Shown here in pieces: positions 56,701 to 60,026 of a stretch of 64,000 bases of DNA. The stretch comes from Lumbricus terrestris (Eukaryota; Annelida; Clitellata; Crassiclitellata; Lumbricidae): the NCBI GenBank assembly GCA_949752735.1, contig OX457051.1, positions 1,172,501 to 1,236,500 on the forward strand. Direction: 5' to 3'. The first letter of the stretch is position 1. Each line of letters begins with the position of its first letter. Made by a program: the position numbers and the translations under genes. The notes beneath the pieces are model-generated. The model worked only from the letters and a program-made list of their open reading frames with translations. It was not told where the DNA came from and did no database searches.

Positions 56701-59652
56701 CTAACTGCCTTCTGCGTTCCTCCTTTTCTATAGCCATTTCTCGGAGCTGAGCTTCCTTAAGAGCGAGTTTCTTTTGTTCTAATTGTACTTGTTCTTCCCT
56801 TTCTCTTTCCGCTTTTTCCAAACTTTCTTTCTCCATTTTCAATTCTTCCTGTCGAATCTCTTCGGCTCTTTCCAATTCTGCCAAACGCATGGCTTCTTTG
56901 TCTTCCTCGCGAGCCTTTTGCTCTTCAACCTGTTGTTTTCGTATTTCCTCATCACTTTTCCTTGCTCTCTCGTATTCTATCATTAGTTCCATCCTTCTTC
57001 GTTCAGCTTCGTCACGATCTCTTTTCAATTGTTCTAACTGAAGCTGGAACTGCTGCTTCTGTATCTCTATCTCTTCTTGCCTCAACCTTTCTGCCTTTTC
57101 CACTCTTTCTTTCTCTTCTTGCCTCCGTTCTTTCTCTTCTTGCCTCCGTTCTTTCTCTTCTTGCCTCCGTTGTTCCTCTTTCTCCTGTTTAGTCTTTTCT
57201 GTTTGTTCTGCTCGTTCTTTCTCTTCTTGTCTGCGTTCTTTATCCTCTCGTCTCCGTTGCTCCTCTTTCTCTTTCTCTTCTTGTTTCCGTTCTTTCTCCT
57301 CCTGTCTCCGCTGCTCTTCTTTCTCTTTCTCCTCTTGTCTACGTTTCTCCTCTTCTTGTCTCCGTTGCTCCTCTCTCATCATCATAAATTGCATCAACGC
57401 CTCCATAGACATAGCCTGTGGTTTCTCCTCAACACCACCTATTGCACCTTTCTCTTCAGCTTCCTTTAGCCACACCTCTGCTAGGGCTCTCATCAAATTT
57501 TCCCTTGACATCTCTTCGATTTCTTCCACGTCTAGACCGGCTTCGATTAATAATTTTATTATTCGATCAGAAGACATCTTCTTTATACTAGCTTGCTTTT
57601 GTTCCGTGAGTTTCTCCATCTTACTTTCTTACTTCAGTGATTTGCGTGAAGAAATCGAGGGAGTGGCTATGCTTTCTGTGATTGGTTGACTGTAATTTCT
57701 ATTGCTTGTTTATTCAAGGAGCGAGTTTTGTATACCTCTCTTTGGCGTTGCGTTGTCGTAATGTCGTTCGTATGCCCGTTGTCTCTTCTCAACAGTTGTT
57801 CGGATGCTCGGACTGCTTCTCCGGTTGTTCAGATGCTCACTCTCCTTCTCCCGTGTGGTCGGCGTCTCGTAAGGCTTCAAAATCCACTGTCCGTAGCTTG
57901 GATACGACTATCCCGACGTCCGTTGCTTGACTTCGTATTCCACCGTCCGTTGCCTGAACTCGATATCCCAACGTCCGTTGCTTGACTTCGCTATCCCACC
58001 GTTCGTTGCCTGAACTCGATATCCCACCGTTCGTTGCTTGAACTCGATATCCCACCGTTCGTTGCCTGAATTCGCAATCCCAACGTCCGTTGCTTGAATT
58101 CGCAATCCCACCGCTGCCACCAAATGTCAGGTTCCACAATCACTGACGATTTCTCCAGTCTCTTCTCTCTGTTCTGTAGCGCAGCCTAGCCCTAACCTAT
58201 TCCCTGTATGACGGTATCTAAGGCTAGTGTATAAGTTTCTAAAGTTCTTAACTTGTTCACTTACAACCAAGATCTGTTTCTTGTATTTTCTTCTCCGTTT
58301 TAATATTCGCAAATAACACAACAATGCATCAACGACGACAAACGATTCAATTCTGTGACAGCAACGCAACCTTAATATCTTACTCCTCTCTAAAGTTTTC
58401 AACACACACTCCACTGTTCTATAAAACGTCTTACACTACTAGCACTCCTTCAACAACTTATCTCACTGTCTGGGCGTACACTCTTCCCCCTGCCGCTCTG
58501 TCCTTCTCTCTGCCTCTCTCCGTCTGTCTGTCTGTCTGTTTCTCTCTCTCGCGCTCTCCGGCGACGGTCGGCCGAGCCGCGCCAACTTTCCCGCCCGTCT
58601 GCCACCTGCAAGTCTGTCTGTCCGTACGCTTAACAATTAGCTGACCTTGAGCTGGTCTATTCGTACGCTCACCCCTTAGCTGACCACATACACTATACAA
58701 AATTAGCTCACATATATACTTACCTAAAAGATACTTATTTGCATCTCGTAAACTTCAGCGTTATGTCCAATTCACGGCACGATGCTACGTGATAAGGGTT
58801 AGGTTTGGCTTCCTAAAATAGGATCCTGCGCACACCCACAAACCTTTAGGGTTAGGGCGACTACTTATGATAGTTCTGACTACCTATGCAAATTTTGAAA
58901 TGAGCAAGTAAATGAATTATTTCTGAGGAGAAAAGTCACGTGAAAGAAAATACAGCTGTGTTTATGAGCAAAGGGATTTTGGATCGGGGTAAGTTTTTAA
59001 GGACTGCAAAATGAAATCGGGGACTATAGCTCTTGATTTTGCAACTATTAGGCTACGCCTGTTCTTAACCTGATCTGAAGAATTAGCTTAGCAGAATTCA
59101 GGTTAGGCCCTACATCAGAATTCTTTACATGAGTGCAATTACACCAACAAGATGGAATTTAACATTAAATCTTCCCTGTATTCGTTTTTGCGATTATTGA
59201 CAGGAAGAAAGTTATGCTCATTGAGCCAGCTCTATTCCTGCGTGTCAAAAGTCATAAGATGGTGGGTTTCTTCTGGCGCCTCTAGCAAGTGTGACTGTCC
59301 TCTTCAGTGCCACATAGCCACCTATCCATACTCAACCTCTACAAGTCCTCTCTCAGAGCATTTCCTGAGTTACATGTCGAAAAAGACTCAATTCAAGGGA
59401 CGGAATCTGACGATGTCTAAGCTGGGCAAGGAACTCGTCTACCTGGATATCTTCTACTCTGATCTGAACTACATCGACATCCAAACAACTCCAGCCTACG
59501 ATTTCCTCACACTGGTTTGCGACATTGGCGGCGCACTGGGTCTGATTCTTGGAGGTACAATTCTTACCATTGCGGAGGTTCTCGAGTTATTCCTCCAACT
59601 ATCAAATGAGTTTATTACTGCTGCAAGATTCGCCAACATGCAACGCCGTTGA
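21855..59652 (+). CDS. DEG/ENaC (ASIC-like) sodium channel subunit, 7 exons
   Basis: Exons 21855-22446, 27050-27207, 29018-29105, 44115-44227, 45914-46012, 46331-46460 and 59204-59652. Intron phases are 1, 0, 1, 0, 0, 1; the joined frame is 542 codons plus TAA-class stop without a break, close to the usual ASIC length. Membrane segments are predicted near residues 134-153 and 492-520, with an extracellular Cys-rich loop between. Landmarks: [10 protein letters not shown] after TM1, [44 protein letters not shown] and [12 protein letters not shown]. Family members form trimeric, amiloride-type cation channels gated by acid, peptides or force. Oddities: Val115-Gly116 replaces the His-Gly motif, Cys499 sits at the degenerin position, and the filter reads Gly510-Gly-Thr512 where Gly-x-Ser is usual. 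The ligand cannot be inferred. Exon 4 has a weak acceptor. Confidence 0.88.
22795..22895. repeat. (TTA)n microsatellite with REL LINE 3' relic beside it
   Basis: TTA repeats with ATC and T-run interruptions. Just upstream, 22692-22730 (TTTTTTTACAAGAGGTACC ... GATCCCTTAGGATTT) resembles the complement of the REL LINE 3' hairpin. Confidence 0.6.
23098..23612. mobile_element. MITE-like element with long palindromic ends
   Basis: The left end GTGACTAGCGGACCGCCAGG continues as CGGCC, and the right end gives the complement of the same 25 bases with one change. A second inverted pair (ACTAGCGGACCGCC) lies just inside each end. The centre carries telomere-like TTAGGG words at 23455-23485. No transposase is present and the flanking target duplication is unclear. 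Confidence 0.65.
23656..23860. repeat. (ATT)n tracts around a REL LINE 3' relic
   Basis: (ATT)n at 23656-23694, then the complement of the family hairpin (CCCCGAGGTATTTAGGATCC, CTCAGGG) at 23705-23735, then (ATT)n at 23790-23858. The second tract is also the 3' tail of the long minus-strand copy. Confidence 0.75.
23887..26655 (-). pseudogene. Restriction-like-endonuclease LINE, nearly intact (R4/R2-like)
   Basis: A single frame of about 920 codons broken by one TAA at 24499-24501. Order on the minus strand: polymerase fingers ([20 protein letters not shown]), palm ([36 protein letters not shown], catalytic YLDDLTLGG), thumb, then C-x2-C-x9-H-x3-C ([18 protein letters not shown]) and a nuclease-like site ([20 protein letters not shown]). 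R2/R4-type LINEs have this layout and cut chosen sites. The N-terminal part before [12 protein letters not shown] is missing: the frame runs into (AAT)n, which would read as poly-Asn. Both sides are flanked by (TAA)n. It lies in intron 1 of the channel gene, antisense to it. Clade assignment is tentative; R4/Dong-like elements are known to use TAA repeats. Confidence 0.85.
26655..26745. repeat. (ATT)n microsatellite
   Basis: About 90 bp of perfect (ATT)n followed by (CAT)n and (GTT)n words. It forms the 5' flank of the truncated REL LINE. Confidence 0.95.
26804..26855. repeat. Perfect 15-bp inverted repeat (hairpin)
   Basis: GCAAAGAACCTAATA (26804-26818) pairs with TATTAGGTTCTTTGC (26841-26855). 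The 22-base loop can form a further CAGAG/CTCTG stem. No associated gene was recognised. Confidence 0.8.
27050..27207 (+). CDS. DEG/ENaC exon 2
   Basis: AG acceptor at 27048-27049 and GTGAGA donor. It completes the split Gly codon of exon 1 and codes 52 more residues ([39 protein letters not shown]). Phase 0 at its end. Confidence 0.88.
27550..27790 (-). pseudogene. LINE 3' fragment (L2-like)
   Basis: On the minus strand it reads [17 protein letters not shown] and, past a stop, [16 protein letters not shown], the same terminal layout as the other L2-like tails (GGGAGCGCTTCTGAAAGGC ... GCGCTTTATAAAT). 5'-truncated. Confidence 0.5.
27826..27960. repeat. ~15-bp degenerate minisatellite (TTAATCCCG)
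   Basis: At least eight units of the form CGACACTTAATCCCG with spacing of about 15-17 bp, degraded toward the right. Confidence 0.7.
28130..28376 (-). repeat. tRNA-derived SINE
   Basis: On the minus strand the head reads CTGGTGGCAGACCGGTAAC and the B box GGTTCGACTCC is perfect (28312-28322 region). The body runs about 180 bp further. It is not a functional tRNA because the acceptor stem does not close. Located in intron 2 of the channel gene. Confidence 0.6.
29018..29105 (+). CDS. DEG/ENaC exon 3
   Basis: TTTTCAG acceptor, GTAAGC donor. Codes [20 protein letters not shown] and YGICLSFNP, ending in phase 1. The Cys spacing and YGxCxxFN are family hallmarks. Confidence 0.88.
29106..29850. repeat. 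Segmental duplication, copy 1
   Basis: Starts at the donor of exon 3 and matches 31196-32060: shared runs such as AAGAAAGTAGACGAACATTT, ATCAACCTCAACCCTGCAAC and CGTTTTCTCTTAACGCGGTC. Ends in a CTAGCTGGGGTACCCGGCGT word and a (CCCTCC)n tract. Confidence 0.8.
29830..29998. repeat. Polypyrimidine (CCCTCC)n tract
   Basis: About 170 bp of CCCTCC/CCTT words, nearly all C and T on the plus strand. The Gly/Arg-rich open frames on the minus strand are repeat artefacts. Confidence 0.9.
30290..30735. repeat. C/A-rich low-complexity block (CCACC words)
   Basis: About 445 bp with very few G residues on the plus strand and constant CCACC/CCCCA words; the minus strand is G-rich with GGGG runs. Minus-strand Gly/Trp-rich frames are artefacts. 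Confidence 0.85.
30890..31195 (+). pseudogene. LINE endonuclease (APE-type) fragment
   Basis: Reads [25 protein letters not shown] and [21 protein letters not shown] carries the metal-binding Glu of APE endonucleases and RGGLAI is a usual following block. Only the N-terminal part is present; after about 31195 the sequence switches to the duplicated intron segment. Confidence 0.6.
31196..32060. repeat. Segmental duplication, copy 2 (with SINE tail insertion)
   Basis: Second copy of 29106-29850, lacking exon 3. It is interrupted at about 31383-31506 by DNA that includes the SINE/LINE-type tail. The order of all other blocks is kept. Confidence 0.8.
31424..31506 (+). repeat. SINE 3' tail fragment
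   Basis: Contains AGAGCGCCTCTGAATAG and AAAGAGGCGCTGTACAAAT, followed by (ATACA)n. AGCGCCTCT and AGAGGCGCT can pair into a 9-bp stem. Confidence 0.65.
32040..32140. repeat. Polypyrimidine (CCCTCC)n tract, second copy
   Basis: CCTCCGTCC/CCCTCCCTCC words on the plus strand, ending at CATTAATATT. Counterpart of 29830-29998. Confidence 0.85.
32142..32296. repeat. ~77-bp direct duplication
   Basis: Two adjacent units, each beginning TCATTAATATTT and containing AGTGCTTGTATGAG, ACATCGACCAATAG and CAAATTGTCACGTGACC, with few differences. Confidence 0.85.
32341..32630. promoter_or_regulatory. ~120-bp tandem repeat with CRE-type TGACGTCA sites
   Basis: TGACGTCA occurs at 32341-32348 and 32459-32466, with a weaker TAACGTCAGG near 32597. 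Each is followed by a CTGG or CCAG word, then a (GTCT)- or CTGTC-rich part and GCATTAA/ACATTAA. TGACGTCA is the classical CREB/ATF site. The array lies just left of the polymerase-bearing element. A regulatory role is inference. Confidence 0.4.
32888..33189 (+). pseudogene. Small Cys-rich (zinc-binding) protein of the compact element
   Basis: First gene of the compact element. An ATG at 32888 is followed by a G-run after which the long frame continues one base off, so one indel breaks the start. The frame (32893-33189) has [23 protein letters not shown], then [10 protein letters not shown] and [10 protein letters not shown]: about nine Cys and two His in paired spacing, suggesting two zinc sites. 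An 8-residue tandem repeat, RVRAFQEE, follows. TATATAA at 32865 could serve as a TATA box. Function unknown. Confidence 0.55.
33225..37787 (+). pseudogene. SAP / family B DNA polymerase / SF1 helicase / HNH polyprotein (broken)
   Basis: Starts at ATG 33225. Residues 1-40 form a SAP/Rho-N-like helix pair ([20 protein letters not shown]), followed by a Pro-rich linker with frame changes. An unassigned block runs to about 34298. Polymerase signs: motif A DMKACYP (34770-34790) and motif C ATDSIYI (Asp at 35409). Helicase signs: Walker [10 protein letters not shown] (36178), motif II IIWDEI (36606), QGLTI and LAVSRVE near the end, as in PIF1/RecD-like SF1 enzymes. The last block (37498-37640) is HNH-like, with [12 protein letters not shown] and CLECN. 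Breaks include a stop at 33384, a shift near 34300, TGA 35220-35222, a G-run shift near 35605, shifts near 36340, TAG near 36478 and TAG 36957. It overlaps the integrase tail by about 130 bp. Confidence 0.75.
37657..38664 (-). pseudogene. Retroviral-type integrase of the compact element (catalytic Asp lost)
   Basis: An uninterrupted 335-codon frame from ATG at 38664. The rve core has [11 protein letters not shown] (first Asp), [20 protein letters not shown], then [11 protein letters not shown] and [12 protein letters not shown] (Glu at 38149-38151). Where the second catalytic Asp is expected (VDPGxEF) the codon is TAT at 38254-38256, giving Tyr, so the enzyme should be dead despite its open frame. 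The C-terminal part ([26 protein letters not shown]) fits the SH3/chromo-like end of Polinton-type integrases. It converges on, and overlaps, the HNH end of the polyprotein. Confidence 0.8.
38651..38939 (-). pseudogene. Small ORF upstream of the integrase (one frameshift)
   Basis: ATG at 38939; the frame breaks after about 28 codons and continues in another frame ([38 protein letters not shown]) to TAA 38651-38653. It overlaps the integrase start by 14 bases in another frame, as compact viral-like genomes often do. No family recognised. Confidence 0.4.
39001..40400 (+). pseudogene. Unknown protein of the compact element with C-terminal membrane anchor
   Basis: ATG at 39001 opens a frame with [33 protein letters not shown] and [14 protein letters not shown]. 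It shifts near 39520 into a frame with [37 protein letters not shown] and a Pro/Asn-rich tail, then again near 40215 into a Pro-rich stretch and a last hydrophobic segment ([18 protein letters not shown]) with TAG at 40398-40400. By position it could be the main structural protein, but no capsid fold can be claimed by eye. Confidence 0.5.
40406..40718 (-). pseudogene. Lys/Pro-rich protein with C-terminal membrane anchor
   Basis: ATG at 40718. The N-terminus is Pro/Lys-rich ([20 protein letters not shown]), followed by an Ala/Lys helix. A run of eight A (minus strand, about 40472-40480) appears one base off: the neighbouring frame ends in [20 protein letters not shown] and TAG 40406-40408, while the printed frame runs to 40389. 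The two anchored proteins (this and 39001-40400) end five bases apart, tail to tail. Confidence 0.5.
40636..41076 (-). CDS. 146-residue protein of the compact element
   Basis: Open from ATG 41076; a second in-frame ATG at 41037 ([18 protein letters not shown]) is a likely alternative start. The middle has an Ala/Leu-rich helix and a mildly hydrophobic [17 protein letters not shown]. The 3' end overlaps the next minus-strand gene by about 80 bp. Not recognised. Confidence 0.4.
   Translation of the reverse strand: MVRWPTCRENILLMTNEEINEAHARYEAPLGTAMSKSLGSSLLRFYASAAAMLLPLPAERQPTLVADLEEDPFVSAALSSACCEQYYRYGMYLAPLIAAITTAKHCDWTIKDAPREVYTDGEASRRYPERDANVNGEAATPQNEGP
41126..41225. repeat. ~25-bp tandem repeat (AAAAAGCCAGATTTTCCACC)
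   Basis: Three to four diverged units of AAAAAGYCAGATTWTCCACC just outside the last gene of the compact element. Could belong to its terminal region. Confidence 0.5.
41250..42250. repeat. Degenerate satellite, ~135-bp period
   Basis: Words GAAACGCTAA (near 41362, 41495, 41768) and AATTTTACCATTCC (near 41408, 41541, 41671, 41815) recur with about 130-145 bp spacing, joined by CCTCCCT-rich parts. Right part is more decayed. Open frames here are artefacts. Confidence 0.55.
42251..44114. other. Intron sequence, repeats suspected, no gene seen
   Basis: Bases 42746-42825 (GGCGCGGCCCTAGGCATATAGG, split by AT-rich DNA, then CCTTGGGCGCCGC) look like a DNA-transposon end, but the partner end was not found. 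Bases 43490-43620 are a GC-rich island with CGGCGG words. No reliable coding frame. Confidence 0.3.
44115..44227 (+). CDS. DEG/ENaC exon 4
   Basis: Acceptor at 44113-44114 (weak pyrimidine tract), donor GTATGT. Starts with the last two bases of a split codon and codes [20 protein letters not shown] and [11 protein letters not shown]. It supplies exactly the block missing between exons 3 and 5, and both phases fit. Confidence 0.82.
44290..44720. repeat. G-rich low-complexity block
   Basis: GGGG and GGCGGA words dominate the plus strand, resembling the minus strand of 30290-30735 in composition. No coding reading is trusted. Confidence 0.6.
44765..45785 (+). pseudogene. L2-like LINE, polymerase to 3' end
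   Basis: Reads [39 protein letters not shown], catalytic [12 protein letters not shown] and SRLDYC-type block [17 protein letters not shown]. Compared with the copy at 17700-19318, about 50 residues are cleanly missing in frame between KTQFIWL and YYQLRQL, and stops follow at 45542 and 45604. The 3' UTR stops at GTTGGGAGCACC, without the usual tail. Confidence 0.8.
45914..46012 (+). CDS. DEG/ENaC exon 5
   Basis: CTCTTGCAG acceptor, GTAAGT donor, 33 codons in phase 0: [20 protein letters not shown] and [12 protein letters not shown], part of the extracellular domain. Confidence 0.88.
46331..46460 (+). CDS. DEG/ENaC exon 6
   Basis: TTTGTAG acceptor, GTATGA donor. Codes [26 protein letters not shown] and [10 protein letters not shown], ending in phase 1. 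Cys spacing is typical of the family's conserved core. Confidence 0.88.
46667..46945. mobile_element. Possible MITE
   Basis: Left GAGTGGCGGCGCCAGC and right GCGCCACCACTCC are roughly inverted. Interior holds repeated CGAAATTT and CCCATTTTC words. Target duplication not clear. Confidence 0.35.
47020..47247 (-). repeat. tRNA-derived SINE with (CATTTA)n tail
   Basis: On the minus strand the head is CTCAGTGGCCGAGTGGGTTG (A box) and GGTTCGATTCC (B box), followed by a body with GGTGAAGGATCTCACCC and a tail CGCTATATAAATATGCG then (CATTTA)n. The CGCTATATAAAT end recalls the L2-like tails. Confidence 0.65.
47370..47460 (-). repeat. Dispersed repeat, family B copy 2
   Basis: Complement shares CTCGACCTAAACGCCA and GACTACGACCTCCTTCGGAC with 10478-10565. 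Confidence 0.5.
47640..49890. repeat. GTTCC-rich satellite with ~174-bp higher-order repeat
   Basis: The words GTTCC, TGTTCCATG and CCTTGTTCC fill 2.2 kb. Between about 47880 and 48650 a longer unit of about 174 bp repeats at least four times (marker GTGTTACTTGCTCTCTATG at 48083, 48257, 48430, 48597). Between 49270 and 49780 a different unit carries GATAAAAAATATCATGTCAA. Open frames across it are artefacts. Lies in intron 6 of the channel gene. Confidence 0.9.
50124..51282. mobile_element. Non-autonomous hAT element, 1159 bp
   Basis: TIR CAGTGCTGTCCAAC at 50124 and its exact complement ending at 51282. The 8-bp target duplication CCATAGAC is perfect (50116-50123 and 51283-51290). Sub-terminal GCGGGCCGC words flank both sides. 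No transposase frame was recognised. Confidence 0.92.
51322..51909 (-). repeat. Gmr1-like element, 3' LTR (588 bp)
   Basis: TG...CA ends; same length as, and apparently identical to, 58125-58712. Followed on its right by a polypurine tract on the minus strand (51913-51929). The flanking base duplication is TATAT (51317-51321 and 58713-58717). Confidence 0.93.
51913..51929 (-). other. Polypurine tract
   Basis: Minus strand reads AAAAGAAAGGAGGGAGG directly next to the 3' LTR, the expected plus-strand primer for Ty3-type elements. Confidence 0.85.
52023..53804 (-). CDS. pol: Gmr1-like pol, downstream part: integrase tail, reverse transcriptase, RNase H
   Basis: Begins after an in-frame TAG at 53826-53828. 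The first 80 residues are the integrase C-terminal GPY/F-type module ([23 protein letters not shown]). Then the polymerase: [35 protein letters not shown], catalytic [13 protein letters not shown] and [10 protein letters not shown]. RNase H follows with [28 protein letters not shown] and TDHNPLVYL, ending [11 protein letters not shown]. All key residues look intact. It is the same frame as the upstream integrase, so it is one pol gene cut by a single stop. Confidence 0.88.
   Translation of the reverse strand: MEKALTFAESCAEEKQKQYASQYNKRAKDKEFEPGENVIVLYPTSTNKLISRWHGPCTVLQRRSKYSYLVDMNENGRRIIHANKMRKFITRTLSCGLIVEEDDEFGSVVEIPLKEDYSETKQKSLQLDYEQIGHLTSEQQKQLLDVLNRYADRFSDKPGLCTLVEHEVVLRPDFREKEFMAYRIPLIYRAEVEKQIQEMLKENIIQPSSSRMASPLVIVKKKDGSLRLACDYRYINSFTENCRYPMPIVNDVLSKVGKSKFISVMDCRSAYWTCPVKKSDQWKTAFVTHNGLYEFTRVPFGMINSGRTFVKAINMILQPIHDFTEPYVDDIAVHSNDWDIHLRHFELFLKQIRLHNVTLNLKKCVFGKSEVKFIGHLIGSGKKMMNPDRIDSLINLKKPETRKEVKQVLGFFGFYRQFICNFAEIAKPLTDLTSKKVPENIVWTDAHQKAFDSLKQIVLSNVILYMFEVGKPFNLYCDSSDFAVGAVLSQVDEEGIERPVSFISQKLTDTQRRWATIEKEAYAIIWALNKLKEILIGSKINVFTDHNPLVYLTESMSKSAKLVRWSLSLQNFDILLNYKKGKLNVVADCLSRL
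53826..55163 (-). CDS. pol: Gmr1-like pol, upstream part: integrase
   Basis: Acidic spacer, then an H-H-C-C zinc site ([18 protein letters not shown] ... CKSCEKCQ) and the core with [16 protein letters not shown] and [15 protein letters not shown], giving Asp-Asp-Glu. The frame overlaps the gag-protease frame by 133 bp and is reached by a -1 shift. No canonical slippery heptamer was seen in the overlap. The frame ends at TAG 53826-53828, between catalytic core and C-terminal module. The first residues of this frame are not a true start. Confidence 0.88.
   Translation of the reverse strand: MCQHSGSLVQRQQRKVLAASRDNRRTERGSTSEGVLQGELQANVTTRAQSRRREVEEGEEEKSNESLLDEDTESDDEQSVQEEEEGVTSGNNEIEAEMVACERDDYDDFGSDGEMDTSMRDLFAENTSDERQLADAKKFEEQQRNDESLRSWWRITEDKGSEFSVVNGLMYKKHQMLDQLVYQLVLPKERRIQVMELAHESVFGGHLGEEKTRERIKLSFVWPRMRRDVVKFCKSCEKCQLKARSLVMDRVPITPIPREDVPFRRMTMDVVGPIEPTSAAGHKYCLCIVDSCTRWPTIFLMKSLTAKAVCEALMKLFMDVGVPSVITSDRGTNFTASLTREFMKLMGCCPRFDSPGHPEAAGLVERWNQTFKKMIHHVVVENPRQWHKIIPFTVWALREVPNATTGVAPYVLVYGKLPRGPLTILKESWTKEINLPPNIGVQPAK
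55031..57619 (-). CDS. gag: Gmr1-like gag and aspartic protease
   Basis: 862 codons from ATG 57619. Residues 1-80 are N-terminal gag. Residues about 85-345 are a long charged coiled coil built on repeated RRQEEKER units. Then a capsid-like region ([40 protein letters not shown]), which resembles the SCAN/capsid C-terminal domain. A CCHC knuckle follows ([14 protein letters not shown]), then a retropepsin site [17 protein letters not shown]. The long coiled coil is unusual for gag and gives the plus strand a CTTCTT-rich look. Confidence 0.9.
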   Translation of the reverse strand: MEKLTEQKQASIKKMSSDRIIKLLIEAGLDVEEIEEMSRENLMRALAEVWLKEAEEKGAIGGVEEKPQAMSMEALMQFMMMREEQRRQEEEKRRQEEKEKEEQRRQEEKERKQEEKEKEEQRRREDKERRQEEKERAEQTEKTKQEKEEQRRQEEKERRQEEKERRQEEKERVEKAERLRQEEIEIQKQQFQLQLEQLKRDRDEAERRRMELMIEYERARKSDEEIRKQQVEEQKAREEDKEAMRLAELERAEEIRQEELKMEKESLEKAEREREEQVQLEQKKLALKEAQLREMAIEKEERRRQLELLQQKIEQEELRRVEDQDRLRERNEDERRSREELERNRIRESETMVSKIKKIGDAMKHVLPKMPYDMMEVPLYFETVENAFNSFTVEKQFWVKLLLPLMTPRARTVLNRLSFDELDDYDIVKEHLLKEFKLTAREYRSRFGEAKKTAEETYTMFTARLKNLLNYYVRSRRVGKDYEKLFDLLVADKLKECLPPGPLQFVLAKEGTECFEASNVAELADIHVNNRIGLMFQDKPKYEAWGNSSKQPRWNSNNKETGNQARSNEARNNGAPGRQFSQDRREATGDRQIYSRIPVMGRQRENNAAYNYRRESTEQRGIGKKRCHNCQSDKHLIKDCRVPPRMTNLRNRFTRSAENLRVNQIQVMNAPNQPEEQDNRETEVKSVMKCTPQFAIQREIVNSAPIKNTCRETERKDECQRTKKSLLQHVNVEIRGNDDSCQPVQVKALIDSGTENPVINEELLKGATVEEIGRVHLQCVAGEPIPAKLVKIEVRMSCHNEGGDLKDKGVNIAPYLTLVCASIPAVLCKDNKEKFLLHPEIIAELKEVPPVKVYCKENCKRM
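57895..58115 (-). repeat. 27-bp tandem repeats in the element's leader
   Basis: About seven units on the plus strand built on TATCCCACCGTTCGTTGCC and TGAACTCGA. The last unit runs into the primer-binding site, whose bases (AATCCCACCGCTGCC) resemble the unit itself. Confidence 0.85.
58105..58122 (-). other. Primer-binding site, tRNA-Leu type
   Basis: Minus strand TGGTGGCAGCGGTGGGAT starts two bases from the 5' LTR. It is complementary to the 3' end of animal tRNA-Leu (AAG type), which ends in ATCCCACCGCTGCC plus ACCA. Confidence 0.8.
58125..58712 (-). repeat. Gmr1-like element, 5' LTR (588 bp)
   Basis: Matches 51322-51909 in length and, by eye, in sequence. Should hold the promoter; no clear TATA box was fixed. 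Confidence 0.93.
58718..59203. other. Intron 6 remainder, no gene seen
   Basis: Unique-looking AT-rich DNA with short AGGGTTAGG words, ending in TTATTGACAG, the acceptor of exon 7. Confidence 0.4.
59204..59652 (+). CDS. DEG/ENaC exon 7 (C-terminal, TM2)
   Basis: The split Gly codon of exon 6 is completed by its first two bases. Codes [47 protein letters not shown] and TM2 with [20 protein letters not shown] followed by [13 protein letters not shown]. The cytoplasmic tail is only about 20 residues. Stop at 59650-59652. No AATAAA was found close by. Confidence 0.9.
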
Positions 59653-59819
59653 AAGGCTGGTTCCTTAAGCATAAGCTTAATAACTAAAGTGCTATTCTTG
59701 AAAAGGTCTACTAATGAAGCTGGTAAATTTAGTTTAGCAAACTTATGACTATTTTTTGTTTGAAGGACCTGTGTACAGTTTGAGCTCGTTACTAAAGCGC
59801 GATGTCCTTAAGAGGATTT

Positions 59820-59875
59820 TGTAATAATAATAAAAATAATAATAATAATAATAACAATAACAATGATAATAATAG
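59820..59875. repeat. (AAT)n microsatellite
   Basis: AATAATAATAAAAATAAT and similar, interrupted by AAC and GAT words. Confidence 0.9.
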
Positions 59876-60026
59876 GAATGTTATTTTTATTGGTATATTG
59901 GAATTGTGTCATATTTTCAACGAATTTCCGATCTCTTTGTTATTCTACGTAGTGGAACCTTTCAAGAATAATCATTTATCTATTTTGTGTAGGCCTACGT
60001 GAAGATTTTAATATGTATGATTTTAC

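Larger units (their letters stand above)
51322..58712 (-). mobile_element. Gmr1-like LTR retrotransposon (Ty3-type, integrase before polymerase), 7.4 kb
   Basis: Two 588-bp LTRs, a 5-bp target duplication TATAT, a primer site and a polypurine tract are all present. Coding order on the minus strand is gag, protease, integrase, reverse transcriptase, RNase H. The polymerase is Ty3/gypsy-like, but the integrase precedes it as in Ty1/copia. This order with a Ty3-type polymerase defines the Gmr1-like group, described from cod and other deuterostomes. The element is antisense to the channel gene, in its last intron. A single in-frame stop in the integrase tail is the only break seen. Identical LTRs imply recent insertion. 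Confidence 0.9.
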
